From assembly GCA_965218875.1 (NCBI GenBank), contig OZ244707.1, positions 2,294,001-2,358,000 on the forward strand: a stretch of 64,000 nt of DNA, read 5' to 3'. Under the pieces are notes generated by a model. It made no database searches, had not been told where the DNA came from, and saw only the letters and a list, made by a program, of their open reading frames with translations. The stretch comes from CBDCMJ01 sp965218875. Its GTDB lineage: Bacteria > Chloroflexota > Dehalococcoidia > Lucifugimonadales > UBA3495. This document shows, in pieces, positions 44,802 through 53,378 of the stretch (its first letter is position 1; each line of letters begins with the position of its first letter). A program made the position numbers and the translations under genes.

Positions 44802-45395
44802 ATGGAACCTTTTATCACACTGACCGGCGTGGTCGCGCCCCTGGACCGGGTAAACATCGATACTGACCAGATCATTCCTGCCGTGTTCTTGAAGAGCATC
44901 GAGCGCACGGGCTTTGGGGATGCTCTCTTCTCCCCGTGGCGTTACCACCCGGACGGGAGCCCCAATCCGGACTTTGTGCTCAACAATCCGGCCTACCGGG
45001 AAGCTAGAGTCCTGGTGGGAGGCAGCAACTTCGGCTGCGGTTCCTCCCGGGAACACGCTCCCTGGGCGCTGAACGACTACGGTATCCGGTGCGTTATTGC
45101 CCCCAGCTTTGCGGACATCTTTTACGGCAACTGCTTCAAGAACGGCCTGCTGCCCGTGCGTTTGCCGGAAGAAACTGTGAGGACGCTGCTGGACCACGCC
45201 GCCGCCAAACCGGGGGTGCAGGTGACCGTGGACCTGGAGGCGCAGCGCATCTGGTCCGAGGACGAAGCGATCTCCATCGATTTCGAGATAGAGCCTTCCC
45301 GCCGCCACGCCCTGCTCAACGGGCTGGATGACATCGGTCTTACCCTCCAACTGGAGGACAAGATCGCCGCCTACGAGGCCGCGCGCGGCCTCTAG
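44802..45395 (+). CDS. leuD: 3-isopropylmalate dehydratase small subunit
   Basis: 197 aa swivelling domain. ITLTGVVAPLDRVNIDTDQI, VLVGGSNFGCGSSREHAPWA and FADIFYGNCFKNGLLPV are the diagnostic motifs. ATG 44802 is chosen (MEPFITLTGVVA) with GAGG a few bases before; the upstream in-frame extension from 44718 overlaps the end of the Uma2 gene and is not family-like. With LeuC it isomerises 2-isopropylmalate to 3-isopropylmalate. Confidence 0.95.
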   Translation: MEPFITLTGVVAPLDRVNIDTDQIIPAVFLKSIERTGFGDALFSPWRYHPDGSPNPDFVLNNPAYREARVLVGGSNFGCGSSREHAPWALNDYGIRCVIAPSFADIFYGNCFKNGLLPVRLPEETVRTLLDHAAAKPGVQVTVDLEAQRIWSEDEAISIDFEIEPSRRHALLNGLDDIGLTLQLEDKIAAYEAARGL

Positions 45396-45638
45396 CCGGC
45401 CCTCACTCTCATCAGGCCCGCAGCGGCCCGCTTTCCGCCGTCCCGCACCCAAGGCTCTGGCGGCCGCGTTGTGTCCGGTTCTCTTCAGCTCCGGCGGGTC
45501 ACTTCATACGGCCTTCCGGGGTCTGACCAACCCGCAACCCCGGGTCCCGGGGGCCCTTGCCGCGTCGTATTGGGACTCTGCCAAGGTCGCGCGCCCAGGT
45601 TGACGCCGGCCCATCCCGGCGCGGGGCCAATAGCAGCT

Positions 45639-46001
45639 CTATGCCTCCGGATAGGTGAGCCGGAGGAGTACGTGGCGCCGGTTCGTGGTGTAAGGGCGGA
45701 CTTCCTCGGGCCACCGTCCCCGCTCAACGGCCTCGCTCCACGCTGGGCTGGTTAGCACGTCTGGCGAGTCCAGTTGGTACATGGCGTGGTGCCTGGGCCC
45801 GCCGTCCAACGGCACCCGGTGGGTCACTCCGCCGATGTTCACCTCGAAGTCTTGCGCCTCGAAGCGGGTCACTGCGCCCACTCCCGGGACTTGGGACAAT
45901 TCGGGGCAGTGCTCCGTGTCGTAGACCTCGTTGAACAGGCCCAGCTTTTCGGGGTCCACGTCCATGCTGGCAATGAACAGGTACTTGGACTTAAAGGTCA
46001 T
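45639..46001 (-). CDS. small protein, EthD/Dabb-like fold suspected
   Basis: 120 aa. KYLFIASMDVDPEKLGLFNE starts like dimeric alpha-beta-barrel proteins (ferredoxin-like), followed by YDTEHCPELSQVPGVGAVTR, a pattern common to EthD and DUF4286-type proteins, and a Trp/Arg-rich end. ATG 46001 with GCATCCTCATG context. It has no functional partners next door; convergent with leuD. Function not known; family placing is by pattern. Confidence 0.6.
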   Translation of the reverse strand: MTFKSKYLFIASMDVDPEKLGLFNEVYDTEHCPELSQVPGVGAVTRFEAQDFEVNIGGVTHRVPLDGGPRHHAMYQLDSPDVLTSPAWSEAVERGRWPEEVRPYTTNRRHVLLRLTYPEA

Positions 46002-46418
46002 GAGGATGCTCCTGTCTGCTAGGTAGACTGCCGGGATGAATGGCCGGTTGGCGGCTGGGGGTTGGAGGGAAGTCTACGCTGCCGAGGCTGGCGGCGCCGG
46101 GATACTCGCCGGGATACTCAGGGTCTATGAGCTAGGGTATCCCGGCCCTTTCATAGAAACCGCGAAGCGCCGCCAACTCTTGGCCCTAACGCTGCCCGCC
46201 GCCAGGGGCGGCCCGCCCGGTCTCCTCCGGTGGGCAGAGCGTATGGCCAGCACCGCCGCGGCCCGAGTGCGCGTGCCCTTGCGGCAGGCGCTTGTGGGGT
46301 GCGGCTCCGGCGGGCTTAACGCCGTGCAGCCTCTCTAAGAATAGTCTGAATAAGGCTCCAATGAGCTCGGAAGCCAGATACGAAAAGTGGCGTATTCAGC
46401 TACTTGTTCAGAGCATTC
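46002..46418. other. intergenic, no gene seen
   Basis: About 420 bases. Open frames are Arg/Gly-rich and not protein-like. The right part (46320-46430) is lower in GC than its surroundings but holds no feature I can name. Confidence 0.4.
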
Positions 46419-48065
46419 CTAAAACGCTCGCCTATGGGGAGCCTGGGTCTCGGCGGAGGTCACGAACTCCAGCAAAGTAGCCATGCCTTCCTGCTCTGTC
46501 ATCCGGCGGGCCCTGCGGAATGCCGGGATCACCTCTGCCGGGTCCTGCACGCGTTCGGCATAGCCGCCCATGGCCCGGCCCATGTCCGCGTAATTCCCCC
46601 CCACGTCGCGGGTGTTGTATAGCTCGTGGGACGCGGCCATGATGGTGGTCTCCGCCGCCATGGTGGAGTTGTTGAGCACCACGGTGATGATGGGCAGCCT
46701 GGAGCGCACCGCGGTCTCGAAGTCCAAGCCGGTCATGCCAAAGGCGGCGTCGCCCATGAAGTTGACGCATACTTTTTCCGGGTCGGCCAGCTTGGCCCCG
46801 ATGGTCAGGCCCAGGCCGGTCCCCAGGCCGTGGGACTTGCCCCATCCCAAGTAGGTCCTGGGGCCGTTGGAGCGGTAGAAGGGGGTGATCTGGTCCCGGG
46901 GCCCGCCGGAGTCGTGGGTGACTATGGCGTCCTGGGGCGGAATCGCCTGCATGAAGTCGGAGATGACCCGGTAGGGACTGATGGGCGCCGTGTTGTCCGT
47001 GAGCTTGGTTTTCCACTGGGTTAGCCAGGCCTCGCGTTCCGAAGCAACTTCCCTGGCCGTGGTCTCGTTGCCCTCCCGGCTGCTTCCAACGATCTCCCGG
47101 CAGGCTTCTATCAGCTGACGCAACACCAATTTGGCGTCCCCGACAATCGGATAGTCGACGTTGTAGTCTTTGTTGATGTCCCTGGGGTCGTTGGTGGCGT
47201 GGATCAGGGTTTTGCCGCCGGGTATGTTCATGGACATGTTGTGCTTGGTGAAGGAGCAGCCGATGCCGCAAATCAGGTCCGCCCGTCCGACGAAGTGGTG
47301 TACCGTTCCCGGCATGGTAAGCGCGCCGCAGCCCAACGCCAGGGGATGGACTTCGGGAAAGGCGCTCTTTCCCAGCAGGGTGGTCATCACCGGGACCTGC
47401 AGCAACTCGGCCAACTCGACCAACTCGCCAGCGGCCTCGGCGTAAAGGACGCCCTGGCCGGCATGGATTACGGGGTACCTGGCCTGGCACAGCGCCCGGG
47501 CGGCCGCCTCCACGTCCCGGGGGTCGCCCTGGTAGACCACCCGCCTCGACGGCTGGTAGTAGTAGGCCTCCTCGGACACCTCTTCCAGGGCTACGTCAAC
47601 GGGCACTTCCACCAATACGGGGCCCGGGCGTCCCTGGCGCAAGGCGGCAAAGGCCCGGCGCAGCACCTCGGAGGTTCGGTTGGCCGTGTTGATTTGGTCT
47701 ACCGACTTGGTTATGCCGGCAAAGTTGGTCAGCGAGCTGAAGTGAGGCAGTATCCCTGCCTTTTCCCTGGGGTGGGCCGTGGGCATGACCAGTATGGGTG
47801 TGGAGTCCGAGTACGCGGTGGCCACGCCGGAGTAGGCGTTCTCTGCGCCGGGACCGTACTGGACCGCCACCACGCCCGTCCTCTGCCCGTTGGTTACCCT
47901 GCTGAATCCGTCGGCGATGCCGATGCCCACGCGCTCCTGGCGGCAAATTATGGGGCGTATACCGCCCTTGGCGGCGGATTCCAGTATCGGCGTGGTGGGA
48001 TAGCAGCTCAGGTACTCCACCCCTTCTTTCTTCAGCACCTCGGTGATGGTGTCTATGGTATTCAC
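46419..48065 (-). CDS. TPP-dependent enzyme, acetolactate-synthase-like
   Basis: 548 aa. N-terminal YLSCYPTTPILESAAKGGIR and ICRQERVGIGIADGFSRVTN (with the catalytic Glu), middle Rossmann-like domain with VIHAGQGVLYAEAAGELVE, and C-terminal TPP motif NFMGDAAFGMTGLDFETAV followed by VLNNSTMAAET. It differs from true acetolactate synthase in the N-terminal CYPTTP in place of the usual G-x-P-G. Probably acts on another 2-keto acid; a distinct paralogue of the gene at 26566. ATG 48065 precedes MNTIDTITEVLK. Confidence 0.8.
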   Translation of the reverse strand: MNTIDTITEVLKKEGVEYLSCYPTTPILESAAKGGIRPIICRQERVGIGIADGFSRVTNGQRTGVVAVQYGPGAENAYSGVATAYSDSTPILVMPTAHPREKAGILPHFSSLTNFAGITKSVDQINTANRTSEVLRRAFAALRQGRPGPVLVEVPVDVALEEVSEEAYYYQPSRRVVYQGDPRDVEAAARALCQARYPVIHAGQGVLYAEAAGELVELAELLQVPVMTTLLGKSAFPEVHPLALGCGALTMPGTVHHFVGRADLICGIGCSFTKHNMSMNIPGGKTLIHATNDPRDINKDYNVDYPIVGDAKLVLRQLIEACREIVGSSREGNETTAREVASEREAWLTQWKTKLTDNTAPISPYRVISDFMQAIPPQDAIVTHDSGGPRDQITPFYRSNGPRTYLGWGKSHGLGTGLGLTIGAKLADPEKVCVNFMGDAAFGMTGLDFETAVRSRLPIITVVLNNSTMAAETTIMAASHELYNTRDVGGNYADMGRAMGGYAERVQDPAEVIPAFRRARRMTEQEGMATLLEFVTSAETQAPHRRAF

Positions 48066-48165
48066 CCGCTAACCTCCTTAATTGATCGGTTCCATACGTC
48101 CGCAGGCTGTCCAAAGATCAGCCGGGCCGCCGCCTCGTAGCGTTTCCGCATCACCGTCCCGGAGG

Positions 48166-48235
48166 GGTTCGGTTTTCTTTTAGAGGCTGGGATTCCTCTG
48201 GCATCATAGGCCGTACCCTAAAAGCAAACGGAACC
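48166..48235. repeat. 70-bp structured direct repeat, copy 1
   Basis: GGTTCGGTTTTCTTTTAG (48166-48183) and CTAAAAGCAAACGGAACC (48218-48235) are nearly inverted; an inner hairpin AGAGG/CCTCT lies between. The whole 70 bp matches 50701-50770 at 64 of 70 positions, same orientation. No coding capacity. It lies at the left edge of the restriction-like cassette. Confidence 0.75.
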
Positions 48236-48341
48236 AGGCATGCTACTCGTTCCTTACTCCAGATGGCAGCAACCCCGGCACAGCCAAACGTCCACCTGCT
48301 CCCCCAGGGCCTTGACCCGCGCCATCGCGCCCTGGTTCGTG

Positions 48342-49415
48342 TTAAATATCTCTTGTCCCCCGACATCTGGGGTAGCTGGGGCACCCCCAAAATGCGCCGC
48401 GTCTCCCTTTCCGCTCTACCATCGCTTTTCCACATCCGTGAACGGGACAACTCGGCGCACTATCGGACATCCCGAACATCCCTTCGTCGATGGCTTCCGC
48501 CATGCATACTATATGCTGCGCGGAAATGAGCTCTATCGGCTTACCCCGCGCGAAGTCGTAGACACCGCTTGTAAATCCTCCAGTGCAGGCCAGAATCGCG
48601 TTGTCGGCACCAGAGGCTACCATGCTGCCAAACAACTCCCTGACCACTGCTGGTCCGACGGGTTTTTCGTGGGCCTTGCACTGGACAACTGTCGTATTGC
48701 CACTCCTTTTCAAAACGAGGTCAATCCCTTGGTCGCCGGAAGTAGGGGTTGATGCCACACGGTAGCCCTTCGCCCGGAATAGCTTCCCCAGTTCACGCTC
48801 AAATGCACCGCCGTCCAGAGATTCCCAGTATCGTTGGGTCCGCTTTAGCTGTTCTGTTCTCTCCGCCTGTCGTTGCCTCTCCGTCTCCCTTTGTTGGCGT
48901 GCAGTTGCCAGTCGCGCTTCCTCTTCGGCTTCTCGCTGCTGTCTCTCGACCTCTTGTCGCGCTCGGTGAGACTCCTCTAGCGCCGCCCTGTAAGCAGCCT
49001 CTGCCTGCTTCGAGGCCTTGGCCTGCCGACGTTGTCTCATGTATCGAGCAGGCGATCGCACTAGGGCTACTGCCGTAGCAACCAGGTTGTTCAATGCCGG
49101 AGGAACAGGCGGGCAATCCGACCAATCCCAATAGACTATCGGCCCCCCAACCGCCGCAGGGCGTGGATATGGGAATGGGCGGGTTTCTTGCGGCGGCCCG
49201 GGGTGCTCAATCGGCCCGCCGCCCGCCGCAGCCGGGGTTTTCGATGAATGCGGTTTGTGGCCGCGGCGGCGTTTACTGCCGCGGCGTCCACGTCGGCGCC
49301 GTAAATTAGCTTCGCTCCCTGGATGGTCTGCCAGACCGCCGGATGGCCGCGCTGAATGGACATCAGCCAAATCGGCCTTTCCGTCCCCGTTCACTGCCTC
49401 CCACGCGGATACCAT
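48342..49415 (-). CDS. PD-(D/E)xK restriction-like protein with coiled coil and zinc ribbon (C-terminal part of split ORF)
   Basis: 357 codons. After an Arg-rich, non-conserved-looking start, a charged helix-rich stretch (EAAYRAALEESHRARQEVER, about 140-200) leads to a restriction_endonuclease-like domain with FERELGKLFRAKGYRV, SGDQGIDLVL and VVQCKAHEKPVG (D...Q-x-K), then FGSMVASGADNAILACTGGF. The end has a topoisomerase-type zinc ribbon, CPVHGCGKAMV and GCPSYPRCRG. It is in the same frame as the ORF upstream (49443-50123), separated only by one TAG. True start unclear; the nuclease part is well supported. Confidence 0.7.
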   Translation of the reverse strand: MVSAWEAVNGDGKADLADVHSARPSGGLADHPGSEANLRRRRGRRGSKRRRGHKPHSSKTPAAAGGGPIEHPGPPQETRPFPYPRPAAVGGPIVYWDWSDCPPVPPALNNLVATAVALVRSPARYMRQRRQAKASKQAEAAYRAALEESHRARQEVERQQREAEEEARLATARQQRETERQRQAERTEQLKRTQRYWESLDGGAFERELGKLFRAKGYRVASTPTSGDQGIDLVLKRSGNTTVVQCKAHEKPVGPAVVRELFGSMVASGADNAILACTGGFTSGVYDFARGKPIELISAQHIVCMAEAIDEGMFGMSDSAPSCPVHGCGKAMVERKGRRGAFWGCPSYPRCRGTRDI

Positions 49416-49442
49416 CCCTTCTTCGGCTTCTCCCTGCTGGCT

Positions 49443-50123
49443 CTAAGCTTCTTGTTGCACTCGGTGGGACCGCTCTAGGGCCGTCCTGTAAGCAGCCTCT
49501 ACCTGAGCGAAGCCCTTAAAGCCGAGGCCAGGATGGAAGGCGACATCGCCATTTTGTTGGCGTGGCGGCGTGGGTAGCCGAGCTTCCTCCCGTGCCACCC
49601 AGTAAGCAGCTGTCAGCTCTTGTTGCTCTTGCCGACCTTGCTCCTGTGCCGCCCTGTATGCAGCCGCAGCCAGCCGCGCTGCCTCTTCGGCTTCTAGTTG
49701 CTCTTGCCGAGCTTGCTCCAGCACCGCCCTGTAAGCAGCCGCAGCCAGTCCCGTATCCCGTATGCCGCGGTGGCGTGGACCAAAGGCAATCCCCGCGAAC
49801 GGCGCACAGAGCTGGCAGTCCAGAATGTCGTCCAGGTTGGTACTGAAGGCGACGCTCACAGTCTCCGAGTGTGTTTGGATAGGCCCACGCCATGCCCCAT
49901 CCCCTGGCCGCCTCTCCTGGTCCAGCAGCTGCGGGCAATTGGCATAGTGGATGGTCGCTCCCTTCCACAGATTTTCGTTCACCCAAAACACGCTTTGCCT
50001 ACTCCCCCCGTCGCCTGGCGTTGACCTGCAGCTGGTAGATGCCGGCCCGACCAGTGGTCGGCGAGTCCAGCACCCGCACCCGGCCTCTGCGAGGCAAGTG
50101 CGCCGCACCGTGAGGGTTATCAC
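49443..50123 (-). pseudogene. upstream part of the split restriction-like gene
   Basis: 226 codons ending at TAG 49443-49445, in frame with the ORF that follows. The N-terminal region holds NLWKGATIHYANCPQLLDQE, GDGAWRGPIQTHSETVSVAF and LDCQLCAPF, a small Cys/His module that I recall next to nucleases. Then come coiled-coil repeats AAAYRAVLEQARQEQLEAEE, AAAYRAAQEQGRQEQQE and EAAYRTALERSHRVQQEA, like the helix in the downstream ORF. I infer one ancestral protein broken by an amber codon. GTG start. Confidence 0.55.
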
Positions 50124-50128
50124 CCCGA

Positions 50129-50671
50129 CTAGGCAGATACTTGTCCGTCATAACTGTACTTACTGGCCTGGGGGAGCCCCCGATGGCGGCGGCGGCGGTA
50201 GTCAAGATGCGTTTCGTATTCCCTGGGATGGCTTGCCGCGGGGTGAGTGCCCGGGTCCACGACAACCCTGGGCTCACCCGCCTCCAGGCGGGCAACAAAC
50301 GAAGCGTAAAAGCGCGGGTGAGTGCGATTGTTTGACCAAGCTCTTAAGCCATTTGGATTGTCCACACTTTCGCGGGCGAATTGGTCCATGAATGTCATGA
50401 CGCTGTAGCTCTGGCCATCGACCTCGAAAGTAACCGTCGACCGTGCAGCGCTTGCAGCTTGCTCAATTGGCGAGGCCACCCTCTCAGCCTCCCCCCTTGC
50501 TTCAGTCGGTTGAACCGCGGCCAGGCGTTCCAAAGTGTGTTCTACCCGTTCAAATCTCTCCTCGTAGGCCCTCAACATCGATTCACAAAACTCTGAGGCT
50601 TTCTCGATCCGGTCGAGCCTTTGCCCACAGGACACCAGAAGCGGCTCGATGCGATCCAGCTGCGATAGCAT
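50129..50671 (-). CDS. hypothetical coiled-coil protein of the repeat-bracketed cassette
   Basis: 180 aa. The first 50 residues are a helix with LDRIEPLL, GQRLDRIEK and RFERVEHTLERL, a coiled coil. A compact part (TVTFEVDGQSYSVMTFMDQF, then NGLRAWSNNRTHPRFYASFV) follows; the end is Arg-rich. Not recognised. It precedes the split restriction-like gene, five bases from its start, so likely part of the same unit between the 70-bp repeats. Confidence 0.5.
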   Translation of the reverse strand: MLSQLDRIEPLLVSCGQRLDRIEKASEFCESMLRAYEERFERVEHTLERLAAVQPTEARGEAERVASPIEQAASAARSTVTFEVDGQSYSVMTFMDQFARESVDNPNGLRAWSNNRTHPRFYASFVARLEAGEPRVVVDPGTHPAASHPREYETHLDYRRRRHRGLPQASKYSYDGQVSA

Positions 50672-50700
50672 CTCTTTGGTCTTCCTTCACAGCTGGGCGT

Positions 50701-50770
50701 GGTTCCGTTTGCTTTTAGAGGCTGGGGTTCCTCTGGCACCATAGGCTGTACCCTAAAAGTAAACGGAACC
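50701..50770. repeat. 70-bp structured direct repeat, copy 2
   Basis: GGTTCCGTTTGCTTTTAG (50701-50718) and CTAAAAGTAAACGGAACC (50753-50770) pair except for one G-T. The inner AGAGG/CCTCT hairpin is preserved. It is a direct repeat of 48166-48235 and closes the cassette on the right. Confidence 0.78.
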
Positions 50771-50839
50771 CCCGAGGGCGGGCAAGTTCCAAACGGCGAA
50801 CCAAGGGGGAGTATACCACGCAGGCCGGGCGGTCCGGGG

Positions 50840-52429
50840 CTAGGTCTCCTCCGGCCGGGCCTGCCCGTGGGCCGCCCGCAGGTCCCGTTTCAGCACCTTT
50901 CCCATCACGTTGCGGGGCAGTTCCTCCACGAAGGCGACCGAGCGGGGCCGCTTGAAGCCGGCCAGCCGCTGCCGGCAATACTCGACCAGCTCCGTCTCGG
51001 TCAACTCGCCGCGCCGGGACACCACCACCGCCCGGACCTCCTCCCCCCACTCCTGGTCGGGGATGCCGATCACCGCCGCCTCTTCCACCTGCGGATGGGA
51101 CATCAACACCTGCTCCACCTCTTCCGGGGAAATCATCTCTCCGCCCCGTTTGATGAAGTCTTTGGCCCGGCCGGAGAGAAAGATGTAGCCGTCGTCGTCC
51201 CGGTAGCCCAAGTCCCCGGTATAGACCCACCCGGAGCGTATGGCTTGCTGGGTGGCCGCCTCCTCCCGCCAGTAGCCCGTCATCATGCGGGGGCCGCGGG
51301 CCACGATCTCGCCCACCTCGCTGGCGGCCACCGGCTCGCCGTCTTCGTTGATGATCCGGACTTCCACGTCATCCAGGGGTTTGCCAATGGACGACAACCG
51401 CTTCAGTTTCTTCTCGATTTCCTGGGGCGTGCCCTCCAGGACATGGTCCTCCGGGGGCAGCATGGTGATGGTGGACGCGGTCTCGGTCTGCCCGAAGGCG
51501 TTGATGAAGCGGGTCCCGGGAAACTTTTGGATGGCTTGCCTGATGACCTCCACGGGCATGGGCGCCGCGCCGTAGGTGATGACTTGCAGGGAAGAGAGGT
51601 CGAACTCCTCGAAGCGCGGGTGGTCCATCAGCTGTTTCAGCATGGTCGGCACCAGCATAGCCCGGTTGGCCTGGCGCTGTTGCGCCAGACTGAGCCACTC
51701 CTCAGCCTCGAACTGCCGCATGAGAATCAAAGTGCGTCCGCCGTACGCCGCCGCCAGCATGGCTTGCAGCCCCGCGATGTGGTACAGGGGCACGGTGAGC
51801 AGGTTGGATTCCTCCGTCTCGGGGTCCGCGGGGTCCACTGTCGCCAGCAGGAAGGAAGCGAAGCTGTCGTGGGTGAGCATCACCCCCTTGGGTGCGCCGG
51901 TGGTGCCGGCGGTGAACATGATCACGGTGGTGTCGCCGTCCTGGGCCTCGGGAAAATGCAACTGGTCATCCGGGGAATCCGCCAGGAAGGCGTCGTAGCC
52001 GATGGTCCCCTGTGCCCCTCTACCGGCGGAGGCCGTCCCGTCCAACAGCACCACCGGCCCGGCGCCGCTCCCTCCCTGGGCCTCTCCCGCCGGGAGAAGG
52101 GGGAGGTAGCGTTCTCCGATGAACATAATGCTTGGCTGGGCAATGGCCAGCATTTGGGCTAGCTCCTCGGAGCGGGCCCGGAAGTTGATGGGCACGAAGA
52201 TGGCGTCCAGTTGGGCCGCGGCGAAGTAGATTTCCATGACCTCGGTGCAGTTCACCGCCATGACCGCCACGCGGTCCCCGCGGGCCACCCCGCGGTCAGC
52301 CATGGCGTTGGCCAGGCGGTTGACTCGTTGCTGAAGCTCCCCGAAGGTGACTGCTTGGTCGTCGAAGTACACCGCGATTCTGTCGGGCACAATGGCGCCG
52401 GCGATGGTTAGGAAGTCAGTAGTTAACAC
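50840..52429 (-). CDS. acyl-CoA synthetase (AMP-forming ligase)
   Basis: 529 aa adenylate-forming enzyme that activates a carboxylic acid to its CoA thioester. Motif A3 (VIMFTAGTTGAPKGVMLTH, about 165-185), motif A5 (INAFGQTETAS), A7 (YTGDLGYRDDDGYIFLSGR), then the C-terminal catalytic KDFIKRGGEMISPEEVE and PRNVMGKVLKRDLR (Lys). The precise acid is not predictable. Downstream of two enoyl-CoA hydratase genes and a PHP gene on the same strand: a fatty- or aromatic-acid catabolic set is likely. Confidence 0.88.
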   Translation of the reverse strand: MLTTDFLTIAGAIVPDRIAVYFDDQAVTFGELQQRVNRLANAMADRGVARGDRVAVMAVNCTEVMEIYFAAAQLDAIFVPINFRARSEELAQMLAIAQPSIMFIGERYLPLLPAGEAQGGSGAGPVVLLDGTASAGRGAQGTIGYDAFLADSPDDQLHFPEAQDGDTTVIMFTAGTTGAPKGVMLTHDSFASFLLATVDPADPETEESNLLTVPLYHIAGLQAMLAAAYGGRTLILMRQFEAEEWLSLAQQRQANRAMLVPTMLKQLMDHPRFEEFDLSSLQVITYGAAPMPVEVIRQAIQKFPGTRFINAFGQTETASTITMLPPEDHVLEGTPQEIEKKLKRLSSIGKPLDDVEVRIINEDGEPVAASEVGEIVARGPRMMTGYWREEAATQQAIRSGWVYTGDLGYRDDDGYIFLSGRAKDFIKRGGEMISPEEVEQVLMSHPQVEEAAVIGIPDQEWGEEVRAVVVSRRGELTETELVEYCRQRLAGFKRPRSVAFVEELPRNVMGKVLKRDLRAAHGQARPEET

Positions 52430-52507
52430 GCTCTCCTCCGAAAACCCCGGATTGGTCCCCTCGTCCCTGCTTCCTTTGTCCCTGCTGTCCCTGCTTTTGG
52501 GTGATAT

Positions 52508-53224
52508 TCACGCCATGGCCCGCAGGGCCAGCGCCGCCTCCATAGACAGCCCTTGGTCCGGAGCCAGCTCCGCGCCGCGCCGCAGGCATTCCTTGGCGGC
52601 GGCAGCCAGGCCCGCGTCCAGCGCCGCCAGGCGGCGGGCCACCCGCCACGCCTCCTTCTGAAGACCGCCGTCGGGGACGACGCGGGTCACGAGCCCCATA
52701 GCCAGGGCCTCCGCCGCGTCCCAGCGCCGCCCGGTCAGGGCCAGGTCCAGGGCCCGGGAACGCCCCACCGTCCGAGGCAGTGTTTGGGTGCCTCCCGCGG
52801 CCGGAATCATGCCCAACTGCACCTCCGGCAGGGCAAACAAGGTCCCGGAGGCGCTGATTCGCAGGTCGCAGAGAAGCATGATCTCCACGCCGGACCCGAC
52901 GCAATGGCCGTGGACCGCCGCCACCGCCGGCTTGGACAGGCCCAGGAACTGGCCCCAAACGTCACGTTGCCAGCGCACCTGCCGCGCCGCGGCCTGGCTG
53001 GGCGCGGAGCCAAACTCGGTCAGGTCCGCGCCGGCGCAGAAGGCCCGCCCCTGGCCCGTGACCAGCAGGCACCGGACCTCCGGGTCCCCTTGGACCGCCT
53101 CCAACGCCTGGGCCAGATCGTCCCGCATCTGGATGTTGTAGGCGTTGAGCACCTGGGGCCGGTTCAGGGACACGTGGGCCACGGCTTCCCGCTTGCCGTA
53201 CAGGAGTGTGGGGAACGCGGTCAT
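52508..53224 (-). CDS. enoyl-CoA hydratase/isomerase family protein
   Basis: 238 aa from ATG 53224, crotonase fold. VSLNRPQVLNAYNIQMRDDL (family start), GRAFCAGADLTEFG (oxyanion loop), AVHGHCVGSGVEIMLLCDLR, FALPEVQLGMIPAAGGTQTL (contains the catalytic Glu region) and RRWDAAEALAMGLVTRVVPD. Hydrates a 2-enoyl-CoA. The in-frame extension to 53311 is Gln/Pro-rich and not family-like. Confidence 0.88.
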   Translation of the reverse strand: MTAFPTLLYGKREAVAHVSLNRPQVLNAYNIQMRDDLAQALEAVQGDPEVRCLLVTGQGRAFCAGADLTEFGSAPSQAAARQVRWQRDVWGQFLGLSKPAVAAVHGHCVGSGVEIMLLCDLRISASGTLFALPEVQLGMIPAAGGTQTLPRTVGRSRALDLALTGRRWDAAEALAMGLVTRVVPDGGLQKEAWRVARRLAALDAGLAAAAKECLRRGAELAPDQGLSMEAALALRAMA

Positions 53225-53378
53225 ATCGGTGGTATCGAAAGACGGCGGTTGGGGGCTGGTTCCAGGCCCTCCCGCTTCATAGTCCCCCTGCCGCCGCTGA
53301 TGGCGCGTCAAAGCAGCGACTTGGCGAGGCCCGGGCCGGTGCCGGCCCGGCCCTTGGGCGGACTGAGACCGGCGGCAG

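Noticed and set aside
49340..49415. VCBS/FG-GAP motif (NGDGKADL) in the restriction-like ORF
   Set aside because: A single isolated match in an otherwise non-conserved Arg-rich stretch; no repeat series, probably chance.
48166..50770. 70-bp repeats as integron attC sites
   Set aside because: attC sites need GTTRRRY/RYYYAAC core sites; the arms here end in GGTTCCGTTTG/CAAACGGAACC and do not fit, and no integrase is present.
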